From NCBI RefSeq assembly GCF_040892595.1, contig NZ_JBFRYB010000001.1, forward strand, positions 1,860,001-1,924,000: a DNA stretch of 64,000 nucleotides. The letters run 5' to 3'. Below are positions 53,104 to 62,736 of the stretch, piece after piece. Position 1 is the stretch's first letter; each line of letters begins with the position of its first letter. Under the pieces are notes generated by a model that was given only the letters and a program-made list of their open reading frames with translations, ran no database searches and had not been told where the DNA came from. The stretch comes from Zhongshania sp. R06B22 (GTDB lineage Bacteria > Pseudomonadota > Gammaproteobacteria > Pseudomonadales > Spongiibacteraceae). Made by a program: the position numbers and the translations under genes.

Positions 53104-53580
53104 TTATTTTGGGCTTGCGCGGCCGCTTAGCAGCGATACGATTAATTTGTGTCCAAAGGCAGCTTGGCTTTTCCAGTAGCCATTAAACTTTGCTAAACCA
53201 TCGTCAATGTCGGACACGCGACTGTGGTAGAACATATGCAGGGCCGGATCGATCACACAGTCTTGGTGAAGATTATTGCTTGGGATAATAATTAACTTAG
53301 CTAGCAGGGGTATTTGTAGGGATTCTACCGCCGGGCTGCCGCAGGATTTGCACTTACCTCGCTGTACCGCTGGTGGCGGCCGATAGGCTTTGTACTCTAA
53401 AGACTCGGGGCTGGGTAGAACCACATTTTTAGCCATGTAAATACTAATGTCTGCGAAGGCGGCTTGATTGAACTCTTGGCAAATAGTGCAGTGGCAGTAA
53501 CAACGCAGTAGCGGCGAGCCTTGAACCGAAAAAGTAGTTTCCCCGCACGAGCACTGACAAGCATATTGGTTTTCTGGCAT
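53104..53580 (-). CDS. GFA/CENP-V domain zinc protein
   Basis: A 158-residue protein with the glutathione-dependent formaldehyde-activating (GFA) zinc fold. Zinc ligands are seen in CQCSCGE (residues 8-14), CYCHCTICQEFN (27-38) and GKCKSCGSPA (about 95-104). Related proteins bind glutathione adducts or other thiol compounds; most have no defined reaction. Apparently monocistronic. Confidence 0.88.
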   Translation of the reverse strand: MPENQYACQCSCGETTFSVQGSPLLRCYCHCTICQEFNQAAFADISIYMAKNVVLPSPESLEYKAYRPPPAVQRGKCKSCGSPAVESLQIPLLAKLIIIPSNNLHQDCVIDPALHMFYHSRVSDIDDGLAKFNGYWKSQAAFGHKLIVSLLSGRASPK

Positions 53581-53805
53581 GTACTACCTCCCTTGTCTTT
53601 AACTTATTGCCACCACCGATTAGTTTTCAATACGGTGTAGGCGCTGCCTAATTATCCACAGTAAAACGTCGTGGGTCTTCATGTTTAATTCATTTGCTGG
53701 CTTTATTCTTCAAGCATTAACTGGGTTTTTCAATGCCCGCGGATCAACTTTTTCAGATGATTGCTGGCGATTTCGCCCCCCAGACACACACGGATACTGC
53801 TTTTT

Positions 53806-54300
53806 CTAGTGTTGATGTTTTTGCGGCTGATGCTCAAAACCTGGAAAACGTTTATTGGCAAATACTGAATGGCAGTTCGCACAGCCTTCGACTAGGCGAG
53901 AGTAGCGAAAGGCGACAAGTTCTGGGTCTTGTGATTCGGCCGCCTGTGCAAGCTGTTTTGCTCTCGCGTGGAACTCCATATCGAGGCGTTTGAACTTGCT
54001 GGGCAGTTTTTGCCTTAGCTCAAGGCTTTGCGCTGGCGTGAGTGACTTTTTCATAATGTAGCTTGCATGCATCTTCTTAGCCGTTTCATTAACCGCCTTC
54101 CAGTCTGCCGTGGCGATAGAGAGCGCGACGCTTTGAATGCCATTCCCTAGCTCGCCCATCTCTGCCTTTAGTAAAGTCATCAGCTCGGGTGATAGATCAA
54201 CGGCTGATTTTTCTTTGTCGCCAGCGAAGCTTGGCGCTGGTGCGATGCAAATTGCTATTGTGATGGCCAATACGGCTATGCCAGATTTTCGAAATTTCAC
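53806..54300 (-). CDS. Class II cytochrome c (c'-like)
   Basis: A 164-residue periplasmic heme protein. GTG 54298-54300 is chosen because an AAGGAG site stands 6-7 nt upstream; it gives a signal peptide (IAVLAITIAICIAPAPSFA). The mature part is helical and ends in the heme site CANCH (Cys140, Cys143, His144), at the C-terminal end as in cytochromes c' and c556. A His-rich tail follows. Possible roles are electron transfer or gas (NO) binding; not distinguishable here. Confidence 0.87.
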   Translation of the reverse strand: MKFRKSGIAVLAITIAICIAPAPSFAGDKEKSAVDLSPELMTLLKAEMGELGNGIQSVALSIATADWKAVNETAKKMHASYIMKKSLTPAQSLELRQKLPSKFKRLDMEFHARAKQLAQAAESQDPELVAFRYSRLVEGCANCHSVFANKRFPGFEHQPQKHQH

Positions 54301-54431
54301 CTTAGGCTCCTTTATTCTGTCGCAAACGGAGAACACCTTATTGTAGCGTTGTTATATATGACCGGCGTTTATCTTGCTGAAATTAGTCGGGGCATTAAAA
54401 GTCCACGGCAATAAAGTTTAAAATATTGGGA

Positions 54432-55172
54432 TCACTGCACTCTATCTTTAAATAATCGCAAAGCATACTGGCCGGCGCTATGTGCTCTGAATTTTTCTAC
54501 ATCAGCCCTAGCGTCGGCAGGCGCTTCTTCGAGGGTAGGCAAGCGTATGCCATATTCTGGGGGGAGCAATATTGCGGCAGCCATACTCGCAAAGGCAAGA
54601 TCAGCGGCGGTGAATTGCGCGCCGCATAAAAATGGCCGGCCATCACTGAGTAATTTTTCGACCCTGTCGAAGGCCTGCTCAATGATCGCGCGACCGGCAA
54701 CTATATTTTGCTTAGAGATTTTTAGATGCCTGCTCAAATAGATGCGGAATACCGGAAAAATAAAGGGTGCCAGTGCACGCTGCCAATAGGGAGTCATTTG
54801 GGCCGCAGTGCGTAAGACCTCCTTGCTAGGTACTTTTAGCCAGTGGAAGTACACCCATCTTCTAGACTCAATGCCCAGACCCTCGTCAAAAAAATGTTCT
54901 AAGGCTTCAACCTCTGCAATGATTTCTGGCGGATATAGTTTTTGCTCTGGGGCAAGCCTCTGATCTAGGTATTTAAGAATGTCGGTGGAGTCAGCGATAG
55001 CTTGGGAGCCATCGACTAATACCGGAACCATGCCCTTTGATTTGAGACCGCGCACTGCCCAGTAGTGAAAAACTTGTAGGTGGGCCTCTTCAGAATAGGT
55101 AATCCCAGCCAGCTCTAAACCCCATCGCGCTTTCTCGCAGTAGTGGCTCATGGGAATAGTGATTAGGCGCAT
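54432..55172 (-). CDS. Glutathione S-transferase
   Basis: A 246-residue GST. N-domain: PMSHYCEKARWGLELAGI (about 7-24) with Ser/Cys near the glutathione thiol, MVPVLVDGSQAIADSTDI with the cis-Pro and glutathione contacts; C-domain contains FTAADLAFASMAAAILLPPEYG. Independent of the GST at 34644. Apparently a single gene; the region around is mixed, so its substrate cannot be guessed. Confidence 0.88.
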   Translation of the reverse strand: MRLITIPMSHYCEKARWGLELAGITYSEEAHLQVFHYWAVRGLKSKGMVPVLVDGSQAIADSTDILKYLDQRLAPEQKLYPPEIIAEVEALEHFFDEGLGIESRRWVYFHWLKVPSKEVLRTAAQMTPYWQRALAPFIFPVFRIYLSRHLKISKQNIVAGRAIIEQAFDRVEKLLSDGRPFLCGAQFTAADLAFASMAAAILLPPEYGIRLPTLEEAPADARADVEKFRAHSAGQYALRLFKDRVQ

Positions 55173-55286
55173 GGTTTAACTCCGGCAGAAAAATGATGTG
55201 ATTAGACAGATTCGGACAGAGATAGCAGTCTTGTGCAGTACCTCTACATTGCCGCCCTTTTATCATATGCTTTTTTATTAAGATTT

Positions 55287-56492
55287 TTACGGTGTAATTT
55301 TTGCGAAAGCCGTCCTTAGTATGGCTAGGTAGTTATTAGGACTGGCTTTGTGCAAGCTGAGCTGCGTACAGCGATTGAATTGCATAAAGCTAGGTAGTTT
55401 TTTGCACAGTGCGTGCGCGAGTCCGTCGATATTTTCCAGTGACGGTTCTACGGCGAGATGAAGGATATGTAAGTGCGACTCGCGCCTATCCGCCTTGCAG
55501 TCCATTCGCGCCACAAGTTTTCCATTCCATAATATCGGCAGTGAGAAGTAACCGTACTGCCGTTTATGCTGCGGCACATAGCATTCTATTAAGTAGTCAA
55601 AATTGAATAGTGCCTGCATACGTTTGCGTTGAATAAGCAAATTATCGAAGGGTGACAATATAGCTAGTTTGTTGCGTGCTAGGGGTGTGTTTAGTAGCGC
55701 GAGGGAGCGGGGTAGAGCGACGTATTGATTGCCGCCGACGTCGAGCTGCACCAACTCACCGTCCGCCAGCATACTCCGCAAGGTGGTGGCGATAAGTGGC
55801 TTAGTGTTTTTTCTTAGGTAGCTTATTTCGGCAGGCTGGCCCACGCCATTAGCCTCTAGATATCGCTTAATCAGAAAGCGGCCATATTCTTCTGTAGTGG
55901 GCGCCGTGGTGTTAACGGTGGGGCCTAGTACGCGTTCGGTGAGCTCGTATACTTTATGAAAATTTCGCCGCTCTGAGATCATCAGATCACCGCGCATATA
56001 AAGGCACTCGAGCGCCCGTTTGGCGGGTTTGCTGCGCCACTCACCGAGCTTCTCGCCGCGATATTCGAAGTCTTTTGCCATGAGTGGGCCCTCGCTAGCA
56101 ATACGTTTTAAGACCGCTTTCATCAGTGGCTTGTCAGGTTCGTACCAATGGCCTTGCTCGCCACTTGCGATGGCGTGCTTACGCGGCAAGCTGTAGCGAT
56201 AGTCCCGCATGGGCAGGTATGCGGCCGCATGAGACCAGTATTCAAAGACCTGCTTGCTGGCGAGCAGCTGATCGAGGTGAGTCGCATCGTAGTGGGGGTT
56301 GCGGTTCCATAGTGTGTGGTGATGGGCACGTTGAACGGCAGAAATAGTGTCGATCTGAATGTAGCCAAGATGTTCGATGGCCGACAATGTGGCTGAGATT
56401 GCGCTACCGCTGCGGCTCGGTCCGGTCGTCGCTAGTTGCTGAGAATGTAAAATCAGTTTTCTGGCTTGTTGAACAGAGAGTGAATCGCTCAT
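55287..56492 (-). CDS. YcaQ-like winged-helix DNA glycosylase
   Basis: A 401-residue winged-helix protein of the YcaQ/AlkX (HTH_42) family, which unhooks DNA interstrand crosslinks. Landmarks: SAIEHLGYIQIDTISAVQRAHHHTLWNRN (about 32-60), DQLLASKQVFEYWSHAAAYLPMRDYRY, and the C-terminal ILSPFDNLLIQRKRMQALFNFDYLIECYVP and RMDCKADR segments, all diagnostic of the family. Length is standard. Single gene on the minus strand. Confidence 0.9.
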   Translation of the reverse strand: MSDSLSVQQARKLILHSQQLATTGPSRSGSAISATLSAIEHLGYIQIDTISAVQRAHHHTLWNRNPHYDATHLDQLLASKQVFEYWSHAAAYLPMRDYRYSLPRKHAIASGEQGHWYEPDKPLMKAVLKRIASEGPLMAKDFEYRGEKLGEWRSKPAKRALECLYMRGDLMISERRNFHKVYELTERVLGPTVNTTAPTTEEYGRFLIKRYLEANGVGQPAEISYLRKNTKPLIATTLRSMLADGELVQLDVGGNQYVALPRSLALLNTPLARNKLAILSPFDNLLIQRKRMQALFNFDYLIECYVPQHKRQYGYFSLPILWNGKLVARMDCKADRRESHLHILHLAVEPSLENIDGLAHALCKKLPSFMQFNRCTQLSLHKASPNNYLAILRTAFAKITP

Positions 56493-56767
56493 GTAGTAAG
56501 ACTTTAGTAAGGTGGTGAGTAGCGTGGATATAAAGCCTCAGGACTTAGGGTTACGTCGCTAGTATTCGACTGATACTTAATATGCCGTTGAGCCTTCTCT
56601 TTGTCAGTAACTATACCCTAATAGCGTGTTTTATCAGGCCTTATCTTTGGCGTTCTTGATGTCCGCTAATCGTATTGTCTATACGCCGAGGAATGGTACT
56701 ATGCGACTGAAATAATGTTTTTAGTGCGCGTTGCAGACGCCACCGTCGATATTGAGAATAGCTATTT

Positions 56768-57286
56768 ATGCGTTTGCCCGCTTTTCTATTGCGCCGCTTA
56801 CAGGCCAAAGCTGAACAAATTACCCATCGTATACCCAGTAAAATCATTGGTACCGATTACCTGACCCGCTGGTATGTGATGCCGCGTAATCGTCTGTTTA
56901 ATGTCTACCTCCATCATGTGACCGGTGATGATCCAGATATTAATTTACACGATCACCCCTGGGTGTTTAATTCGTCGATAGTTCTGCGTGGACGAATACT
57001 GGAAGAAATGCCTGGCAGAGACCGAGTATTAGAAACGGGGAGTTTTACGACGCGTTTGGGGCGTGCACCACACCGTTTGTTGTTGAACACCCCAGATAGC
57101 CTGACCCTCTTTATTACCGGGCCAAAAATTCGCAAATGGGGTTTTTACACGCCAAGCGGCTGGATCAATAGCAAGGCGTATTTGCGAGTAGATGGCAATG
57201 GCCGAAATGTGACTGCATTGTATGCGGTGCCGGTCACGCCGGAATTGACAGCGTCTGCTTGTGGTACCGAAAAGCGCTCGGCCTAG
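56768..57286 (+). CDS. Cupin-like protein
   Basis: A 172-residue protein whose middle part resembles a cupin: DINLHDHPWVFNSSIVLRGRILEE (about 57-80) with two His that can bind a metal, then APHRLLL and WGFYTPSGW. Reaction unknown. Possible alternatives are a small dioxygenase-like or hydroxylase-accessory protein. It lies 60 bp before the HSL-family hydrolase in the same direction, so the two may be co-transcribed. Confidence 0.65.
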   Translation: MRLPAFLLRRLQAKAEQITHRIPSKIIGTDYLTRWYVMPRNRLFNVYLHHVTGDDPDINLHDHPWVFNSSIVLRGRILEEMPGRDRVLETGSFTTRLGRAPHRLLLNTPDSLTLFITGPKIRKWGFYTPSGWINSKAYLRVDGNGRNVTALYAVPVTPELTASACGTEKRSA

Positions 57287-57346
57287 TGTGCGACAGCCAC
57301 TCGGATTGAGCTGGTATAGGGTTCCTTTTAATAATAAGCGTGGTGT

Positions 57347-58243
57347 ATGAAAACACAACTTAAAGCCGCTGTGATACGCAGTGCAGTAAAAGCAGGCACC
57401 CGATTGCGCTGGCTTGGAAAAACCGCGAAACATATTGTGGTGCAAAAGTCGGATATCGAAACTGGCCACGGCCGTATTCGACTGCGTATATATCAGCCGC
57501 CGGGAGAAGGCCCATTTCCGGTGGTGGTTTACTACCATGGTGGCGGTTGGGTGATTGGTGATCTGGTTGTGTATGATCCGCTGTGCCGGGATTTGTGCGA
57601 CCACAGCAACTGTATTGTTGTTGCGGTGGATTATCGTCTGGCGCCTGAACATCCCTTTCCAGCGGCCCCCGAAGATTGTCTGGCGGCTTTAAAATGGACC
57701 TACGAACATATTTCGCTATACGGCGGGCAGCCAAATGCCATCGCTGTGGCGGGTGATAGTGCGGGCGGTAATCTCGCAGCAGTCACCGCCCTGCAAGCGA
57801 GGCAGTGTTTGCCGGGTGTGGTGAAGGGGCAGGTATTGATTTATCCGGTAACGGATCATTACGAGCCGGGCACGCCATCTTATGAAGAGAATGCGAAAGG
57901 TCCAGTACTCACCCGTAAGTTAATGGTCTGGTTTTGGGATACCTATCTTAAGGGCAGTCCTTTACTTGACGCTGGGCAAACCCGTCACCCCCGCGCCACA
58001 CCGTTAATTCGTGATGATTTAGATAATTTACCACCGACCTTATTACTGACGGCGGAGCGCGACCCCCTTCGGGATGATGGCGCGAGTTACGCTGAGCGAC
58101 TGCAGCGGCATGATAATCAGGTGCAATACAGCTTGTATGCCGGCGCCTGCCATGGCTTCGTTGGTTTGCAGGGGCCGAAGCCAGATCACAATAAGGCGAT
58201 GGGCGAAATTAGTATGTGGTTGGGCAAGCTATTTGCGGCCTAG
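57347..58243 (+). CDS. Alpha/beta-hydrolase fold-3 (hormone-sensitive lipase family) esterase
   Basis: A 298-residue HSL-family esterase. It has the HGGGW oxyanion motif (64-68), nucleophile elbow AGDSAGGN with Ser138, a catalytic Asp in LLTAERDPLRDDG (about 229-240) and His in ACHGFVGL. It hydrolyses short to medium acyl esters in the cytoplasm; no signal peptide is seen. It follows a cupin-like gene and ends at a strong stem-loop. Confidence 0.92.
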   Translation: MKTQLKAAVIRSAVKAGTRLRWLGKTAKHIVVQKSDIETGHGRIRLRIYQPPGEGPFPVVVYYHGGGWVIGDLVVYDPLCRDLCDHSNCIVVAVDYRLAPEHPFPAAPEDCLAALKWTYEHISLYGGQPNAIAVAGDSAGGNLAAVTALQARQCLPGVVKGQVLIYPVTDHYEPGTPSYEENAKGPVLTRKLMVWFWDTYLKGSPLLDAGQTRHPRATPLIRDDLDNLPPTLLLTAERDPLRDDGASYAERLQRHDNQVQYSLYAGACHGFVGLQGPKPDHNKAMGEISMWLGKLFAA

Positions 58244-58280
58244 CATCCGCCATGCTTTTTGCTGCTGTGATGAGTCTTTG

Positions 58281-58314
58281 CCAACACTAAGTAATATGCA
58301 TTACTTGGTGTTGG
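58281..58314 (+). terminator. Stem-loop after the esterase gene
   Basis: CCAACACTAAGTAAT (58281-58295) pairs with ATTACTTGGTGTTGG (58300-58314), with one G-U pair, around ATGC. It lies 38 nt past the esterase stop. No U-tract. Confidence 0.65.
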
Positions 58315-58654
58315 GAGATGACAGCAGCTCAGAGCTGCCGCCGTTAACCTGCCATCGTTTTATCTTATAGTTGTCATCCCAAGGTCTTTTTTCGAACTCT
58401 CCCAGGCGGCTTGTCAGGCAGGGCGTCCGCATAACCTTGTAGTTAGGGTGGGCCCTCGATTACCTTGCCATTGTCGGTGCGAACTAGCCTAAAGAATGAG
58501 AATCGCGGGCTGCCTTTTGCTTTTATGGCTTGAGGTGTGGCACGGGCTAATACTTGCTATGATTCCACCCGTAATCTCTTTTGAGAATGCGTATCTATGA
58601 TCTAAATTGCGCTTTATTACGCTATTTTTAAGCTTAAATAAACGAGGTGGATTC
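58315..58654. other. Promoter region of the AraC gene at 58655
   Basis: No gene seen. Contains the upstream sequence of the AraC gene and an in-frame extension back to TTG 58607 that I regard as non-coding because GAGGTGG precedes the later TTG. Confidence 0.4.
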
Positions 58655-59683
58655 TTGCGTACACCAACAGTGTGCTCTGAATATTTGGTCGATTTGCTGC
58701 AGTACATCGAAAATCGCGGTGTTGATGCGCAGAGCTTCATTGCGGCGGTGGGTTTTAATCCGGAGCAGCACCTAACCTTGCAGGGGCGCTTTCCTCTGCG
58801 TTTGTTTGAAGTCATTTTAGATGTCGCCAGTGCCATGCTGGAGGACCCTTTTTTGGGCGCCAATGCTGGCGCAAATTCGTCCCCAGCAGCGTGGGGAATG
58901 GTGAGTTATCTTGGTATGAGCGCGCCAAACTCCCGCGCCGCCTTCGATGCGGTGGTGCATTTCTCGCGTTTGCTGATCGACCACGGTGACGTTATGTACA
59001 GTGAAACCGACGACGAATGGACGCACTTAACGTGGGTGGTGCCAGAGCGTAAACCGGTGTCGCGGCAGTTAACCGAGTTCTTTTTTACCAGTTGGTATCA
59101 TGCGCATAAAACCATATTAGACCGTTGGTGTAATCAGCGAGAAGTCTATTTTAGCCATGCGGGACCGGCGGATAAGAGCGAAATTGAGCGTATATTGGAA
59201 GCCCCGGTAAAATACCAGTGCGACGCGAATGTGGTGAAATTTGATAGCCATTTTCTGGATCGGCCGACCCGTTTTCCCCATACCGGCATCTATAATTCGC
59301 TGTTGCAAACGGCGCGGGCAGAGCTGGCAAAGTTGCAGATGGAAGATCGCATTGTTAAAGATGTGATTGCCTGCGTGGTAAGACAATTGCCGGAGGGGGT
59401 TCCCAAACTTGATGATGTCGCAGCAGAGCTTGGCTTAGCGCCACGTACCTTACAGCGTCGTCTAAACAATACTGACACCAATTTTAAGTGTTTGGTGGAT
59501 GACGCCCGCAAGCAGCGCTCAAAGCAGCTTGTGGATGATGGTGAGATGCCCTTGCTCGATATTTCTGCTGAGCTGGGATTTAGCGACCAAAGCTCGTTTC
59601 AAAAAGCCTTTAAGCGCTGGTTTGGTTTGGCACCGGGTCGCTATCGCATGAGTCAGCAGTTATCTAATAACGCGAGCAATTAA
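58655..59683 (+). CDS. AraC-family regulator (arabinose-binding-like N-domain)
   Basis: A 342-residue OruR-type AraC regulator. The ligand domain occupies about 10-220; the C-terminal double HTH contains LDDVAAELGLAPRTLQRRLN and ISAELGFSDQSSFQKAFKRWFGLAPGRYR. Start TTG 58655 chosen for its GAGGTGG site and family length; an earlier TTG at 58607 is in frame. Its stop overlaps the stop of the convergent LysR gene by 2 bp. Target genes unknown; the esterase upstream and the acyl-CoA/kinase genes at 60757 are candidates. Confidence 0.85.
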   Translation: MRTPTVCSEYLVDLLQYIENRGVDAQSFIAAVGFNPEQHLTLQGRFPLRLFEVILDVASAMLEDPFLGANAGANSSPAAWGMVSYLGMSAPNSRAAFDAVVHFSRLLIDHGDVMYSETDDEWTHLTWVVPERKPVSRQLTEFFFTSWYHAHKTILDRWCNQREVYFSHAGPADKSEIERILEAPVKYQCDANVVKFDSHFLDRPTRFPHTGIYNSLLQTARAELAKLQMEDRIVKDVIACVVRQLPEGVPKLDDVAAELGLAPRTLQRRLNNTDTNFKCLVDDARKQRSKQLVDDGEMPLLDISAELGFSDQSSFQKAFKRWFGLAPGRYRMSQQLSNNASN

Positions 59684-60573
59684 TGCTCCTGTGCCAATTT
59701 CATCGTAAATTCACGTAGCCAAAGTACCGCGGGGTCGTGCTCCACGCTTTTGTGCCAGAATAATTGCAGCTCGAGTTTTGGGGTTTCGAAGGGCAGTGAC
59801 TGCTTAGACAGATGCCAGTGACTGGCAACGGAGGCGGGTACAGCTGCAATAAAGTCAGATTCCGCGAGCAAGGTTGGCAGTGCCGCATAGTGCTGCAAAC
59901 GAAGCCCGATACGGCGCTTTTGGCCAATGGATCGCAGCGCTAAATCAATATGCCCGGCCCCCTTCATGCGACTAGATATATGAATATGCTCATGTTCTAA
60001 AAACTCCTCTAGCGTCATTGCCTTGTTGCTCAGCGGGTGATTGGGGCGCATGACACAAACATAGTGATCAGTTTGCAGAGGTTGGCTAATCAGCTCGGGG
60101 TGGCTTAGCAGCGGCGCATCGACCGCGAGGTGCACATTGCCACTGGCCATTTGATAGGCTACTTCTCGGCGATCAAAAAACACCACTTCCAAATTTACCT
60201 TGGGCGCATGGCGTTTAAGTTGTTTTAACAGCGCCGGCAATAATATTAGCTCGGCATTTTCGGTGGCATGTATACGGAAGGTGCGGCTTGCGGTGCTGGC
60301 CTCAAAGGGAATTCTGGCGGCAACGCAGCTGTCCAGATTTTTTAAGGATTCTCTCACGGTGCCGACGAGTTGCCTCGCAAGAGGTGTTGGCACCATGCCC
60401 GCGCTGGTGCGCACAAACAGTGGGTCATCGAAAATGCTGCGCAGTTTAGCGAGTGAACCGCTAACGGCGGGCTGGCTAACGTGCAGTACGCCGGCCGCGC
60501 GGGTCAGGCTTTGCTGTGAGTAAATCGCATCAAAGACAATGAATAAATTTAAGTCTATCTTGATGGTGTTCAT
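59680..60573 (-). CDS. LysR-family regulator (NodD/LinR-like)
   Basis: A 297-residue LysR regulator of the aromatic/nodulation type: HTH DLNLFIVFDAIYSQQSLTRAAGVLHVSQPAVSGSLAKLRSIFDDPLFVR and an effector domain with FRIHATENAELILLPALL. ATG 60571-60573 (MNTIKIDLNLF) is preferred over upstream in-frame starts. It is divergent from the phosphatase/acyl-CoA dehydrogenase/APH/SDR cluster at 60757, which it probably controls. Confidence 0.87.
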   Translation of the reverse strand: MNTIKIDLNLFIVFDAIYSQQSLTRAAGVLHVSQPAVSGSLAKLRSIFDDPLFVRTSAGMVPTPLARQLVGTVRESLKNLDSCVAARIPFEASTASRTFRIHATENAELILLPALLKQLKRHAPKVNLEVVFFDRREVAYQMASGNVHLAVDAPLLSHPELISQPLQTDHYVCVMRPNHPLSNKAMTLEEFLEHEHIHISSRMKGAGHIDLALRSIGQKRRIGLRLQHYAALPTLLAESDFIAAVPASVASHWHLSKQSLPFETPKLELQLFWHKSVEHDPAVLWLREFTMKLAQEH

Positions 60574-60756
60574 ATATTCCGCTCGATGAACAAATGGCAT
60601 TAAACAATAATAATCTGTGCTTATTATGCTGGATAACAACAATAAATTTCAATAATGATTCTGCTGCCGTTACTATGGCCGGGAAATACCTGATTTGTCG
60701 CGTTATGGCATATGGCCTTGCGCGTAAATTTTAGAGTCTAGGGTTTAGGGGGAGTA

Positions 60757-61443
60757 GTGGCAGAAGTTGTTGTAGTCCGGCATGGTCAGGCCGCCTTCGG
60801 GACGGATGATTATGATCGTTTGACCGATCTAGGCTGGCAGCAAGCTCGCCTATTGGGGGAACACTTTGCCGCAGCGGAACAATATTTTGACGCCGTGTAT
60901 ACCGGCACGCTGCGTCGTCACCGCGAAACTTTGGCCGGAATTAGGGAGGGGGCAAGTGAAGCACGCATTGCCGGCCCCGACGCAATAGAGTTGCCGGGTT
61001 TGAATGAATACGACTCTGATATATTGTTAGAGCGCTATATTGCGCTTAGCGGTGACATGCTTGATGGTGAGGCGATAGACCTTAGTAATTCACGGACTTT
61101 CTATCGCTTGCTGCGTTCGGCTTTGTTGGCGTGGAGTCGCAATGAGTTATCAGATGTGACCGAGTCTTGGGGCGATTTTGAACAGCGGGTAGGTGCCACC
61201 TTAGCGACCTTGTCGGCAGAAAAGGGCCGGGTGCTAGTGGTCACCTCAGGTGGGCCAGTGAGTGCCATGTTGCGAGAGGTTCTAAGTCTGGATGTCGAAA
61301 CCATGGTGAATACTAATTTACAGGCTAAAAATACTGGCGTGACCCGGTATTTTAGCCGTGGAATGAATTTTAGTTTGAATATGTTTAATGCGCTGCCCCA
61401 CCTCGAAAGTGCGGCGCACAGTCACTTAATTACTTATACCTAA
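60757..61443 (+). CDS. Histidine phosphatase (PGAM/SixA-like)
   Basis: A 228-residue histidine phosphatase. The RHG motif is at the start (VVVVRHGQAAFG, catalytic His about residue 8), the second His is in the ending part, and LVVTSGGPVSAMLRE stands in the middle. GTG start with AGGGGGAG just upstream. Family members remove phosphate from sugars, proteins or small molecules. Here it begins a cluster with an APH-type kinase, so a reaction that reverses or edits its phosphorylation is possible. Confidence 0.87.
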   Translation: MAEVVVVRHGQAAFGTDDYDRLTDLGWQQARLLGEHFAAAEQYFDAVYTGTLRRHRETLAGIREGASEARIAGPDAIELPGLNEYDSDILLERYIALSGDMLDGEAIDLSNSRTFYRLLRSALLAWSRNELSDVTESWGDFEQRVGATLATLSAEKGRVLVVTSGGPVSAMLREVLSLDVETMVNTNLQAKNTGVTRYFSRGMNFSLNMFNALPHLESAAHSHLITYT

Positions 61444-61503
61444 TCGAATGTCATTGTTTATATTGGCGCAACGTCGCCGCAAACCGCAATTGAGGATTGA
61501 ATA

Positions 61504-62727
61504 ATGGATCTTACTTCCAGCCTGAAAGCCCAAGCTTTGCTAAAGAAACTCAGCACGTTTATGGATGAGCATATCTACCCCAACGAAAAAGCCTATGCGG
61601 AACAATTGCATGCTGCCAAGGATCGCTTTGCTATTCTGCCTTTGATGGATGAACTTAAAGACAAAGCCAAAAAAGCCGGCTTGTGGAATTTATTCTGTCC
61701 AGAGGAGTTTCCACAGTATTGTGAGCATGGCGGCTTGAGCTTTGTCGATTACGCGCCGCTAGCTGAGCTGATGGGCCGGGTGTTGTGGGCGCCAGAGGTG
61801 TTTAACTGTAATGCGCCCGACACCGGCAATATGGAAGTGTTTATGAAGTACGCCACTGACGCCCAGCGCGACACGTGGTTAACACCGCTGTTAAATGGCG
61901 ATATTCGTTCTTCCTACGCCATGACTGAGCCGCAAGTGGCGTCTAGCGATGCGACTAATATTGAATTGAGTATTGTAAAAGACGGCGACGACTGGGTATT
62001 GAATGGTCGTAAGTGGTTTATCACTGGAGCCATGAACGAGCGCACCAAGATCTTTATTGTGATGGGCAAATCTGATCCAGAGAACGCCAGTCGTCATATG
62101 CAGCAAACACAGGTATTGGTGCCCAAGGACACTGCGGGACTATCAATTATTCGTCCACTGACAACCCTAGGTTACGATGATGCGCCGATTGGTCATGCTG
62201 AAATTGTATTTGAAAATGTACGAGTGCCTCTAGAAAACGTTTTATTGGGCGAGGGGCGGGGTTTTGAAATTGCCCAAGGTCGGTTGGCTCCCGGTCGTAT
62301 GCATCATTGCATGCGGCTGATTGGCGCTGCCCAGCGTTCACTGGAATTAGCTTGCAAGCGTGCGGTGTCTCGTACCACCTTTGGCAAGCCGCTGAGCAAA
62401 CATCAGTCAGTGCGTGAGGAGATTTCTCGCAGCTTCTCTGAAATTGAAATGGCACGCTTATTAGTGCTGAAAACCTGTAAACAAATTGATGAGCAGGGCC
62501 CAATGCAAACTACCGATATGATTGCGGCGACCAAAACCACCGTGCCACTACTGGTGCAAAATGTGATTGACCGCTGTATGCAATTGCACGGCGCGGGTGG
62601 TTTGACCGAAGATTACTTTATGGCTGAAGCGTTTAACTACGCGCGCTGGTGTCGTCAGGCCGACGGTCCAGATCAAGTGCATCAAATGGCGTTGGGTAAG
62701 CAAATTATTAATCGTTACGCTAGCTAA
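61504..62727 (+). CDS. Acyl-CoA dehydrogenase-like protein (ACAD11/LvaC type)
   Basis: A 407-residue protein with the acyl-CoA dehydrogenase fold: MTEPQVASSDATNI, LNGRKWFITGAMNERTKI, LTTLGYDDAPIGHAEIVFENVRVP and the C-terminal LHGAGGLTEDYF. The usual catalytic Glu in the YEGT-type loop is replaced: the end reads RQADGPDQVHQMALGKQ, with Asp where Glu is expected. In ACAD11 and the levulinate protein LvaC this fold removes a phosphate from a 4-phosphoryl-acyl-CoA. The next gene is an APH kinase 9 bp downstream, which supports that reading. Confidence 0.87.
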   Translation: MDLTSSLKAQALLKKLSTFMDEHIYPNEKAYAEQLHAAKDRFAILPLMDELKDKAKKAGLWNLFCPEEFPQYCEHGGLSFVDYAPLAELMGRVLWAPEVFNCNAPDTGNMEVFMKYATDAQRDTWLTPLLNGDIRSSYAMTEPQVASSDATNIELSIVKDGDDWVLNGRKWFITGAMNERTKIFIVMGKSDPENASRHMQQTQVLVPKDTAGLSIIRPLTTLGYDDAPIGHAEIVFENVRVPLENVLLGEGRGFEIAQGRLAPGRMHHCMRLIGAAQRSLELACKRAVSRTTFGKPLSKHQSVREEISRSFSEIEMARLLVLKTCKQIDEQGPMQTTDMIAATKTTVPLLVQNVIDRCMQLHGAGGLTEDYFMAEAFNYARWCRQADGPDQVHQMALGKQIINRYAS

Positions 62728-62736
62728 GGAGGTCTT

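Noticed and set aside
57029..57734. Long minus-strand open frames across the cupin and esterase genes
   Set aside because: Antisense to genes with conserved motifs; no motif of their own.
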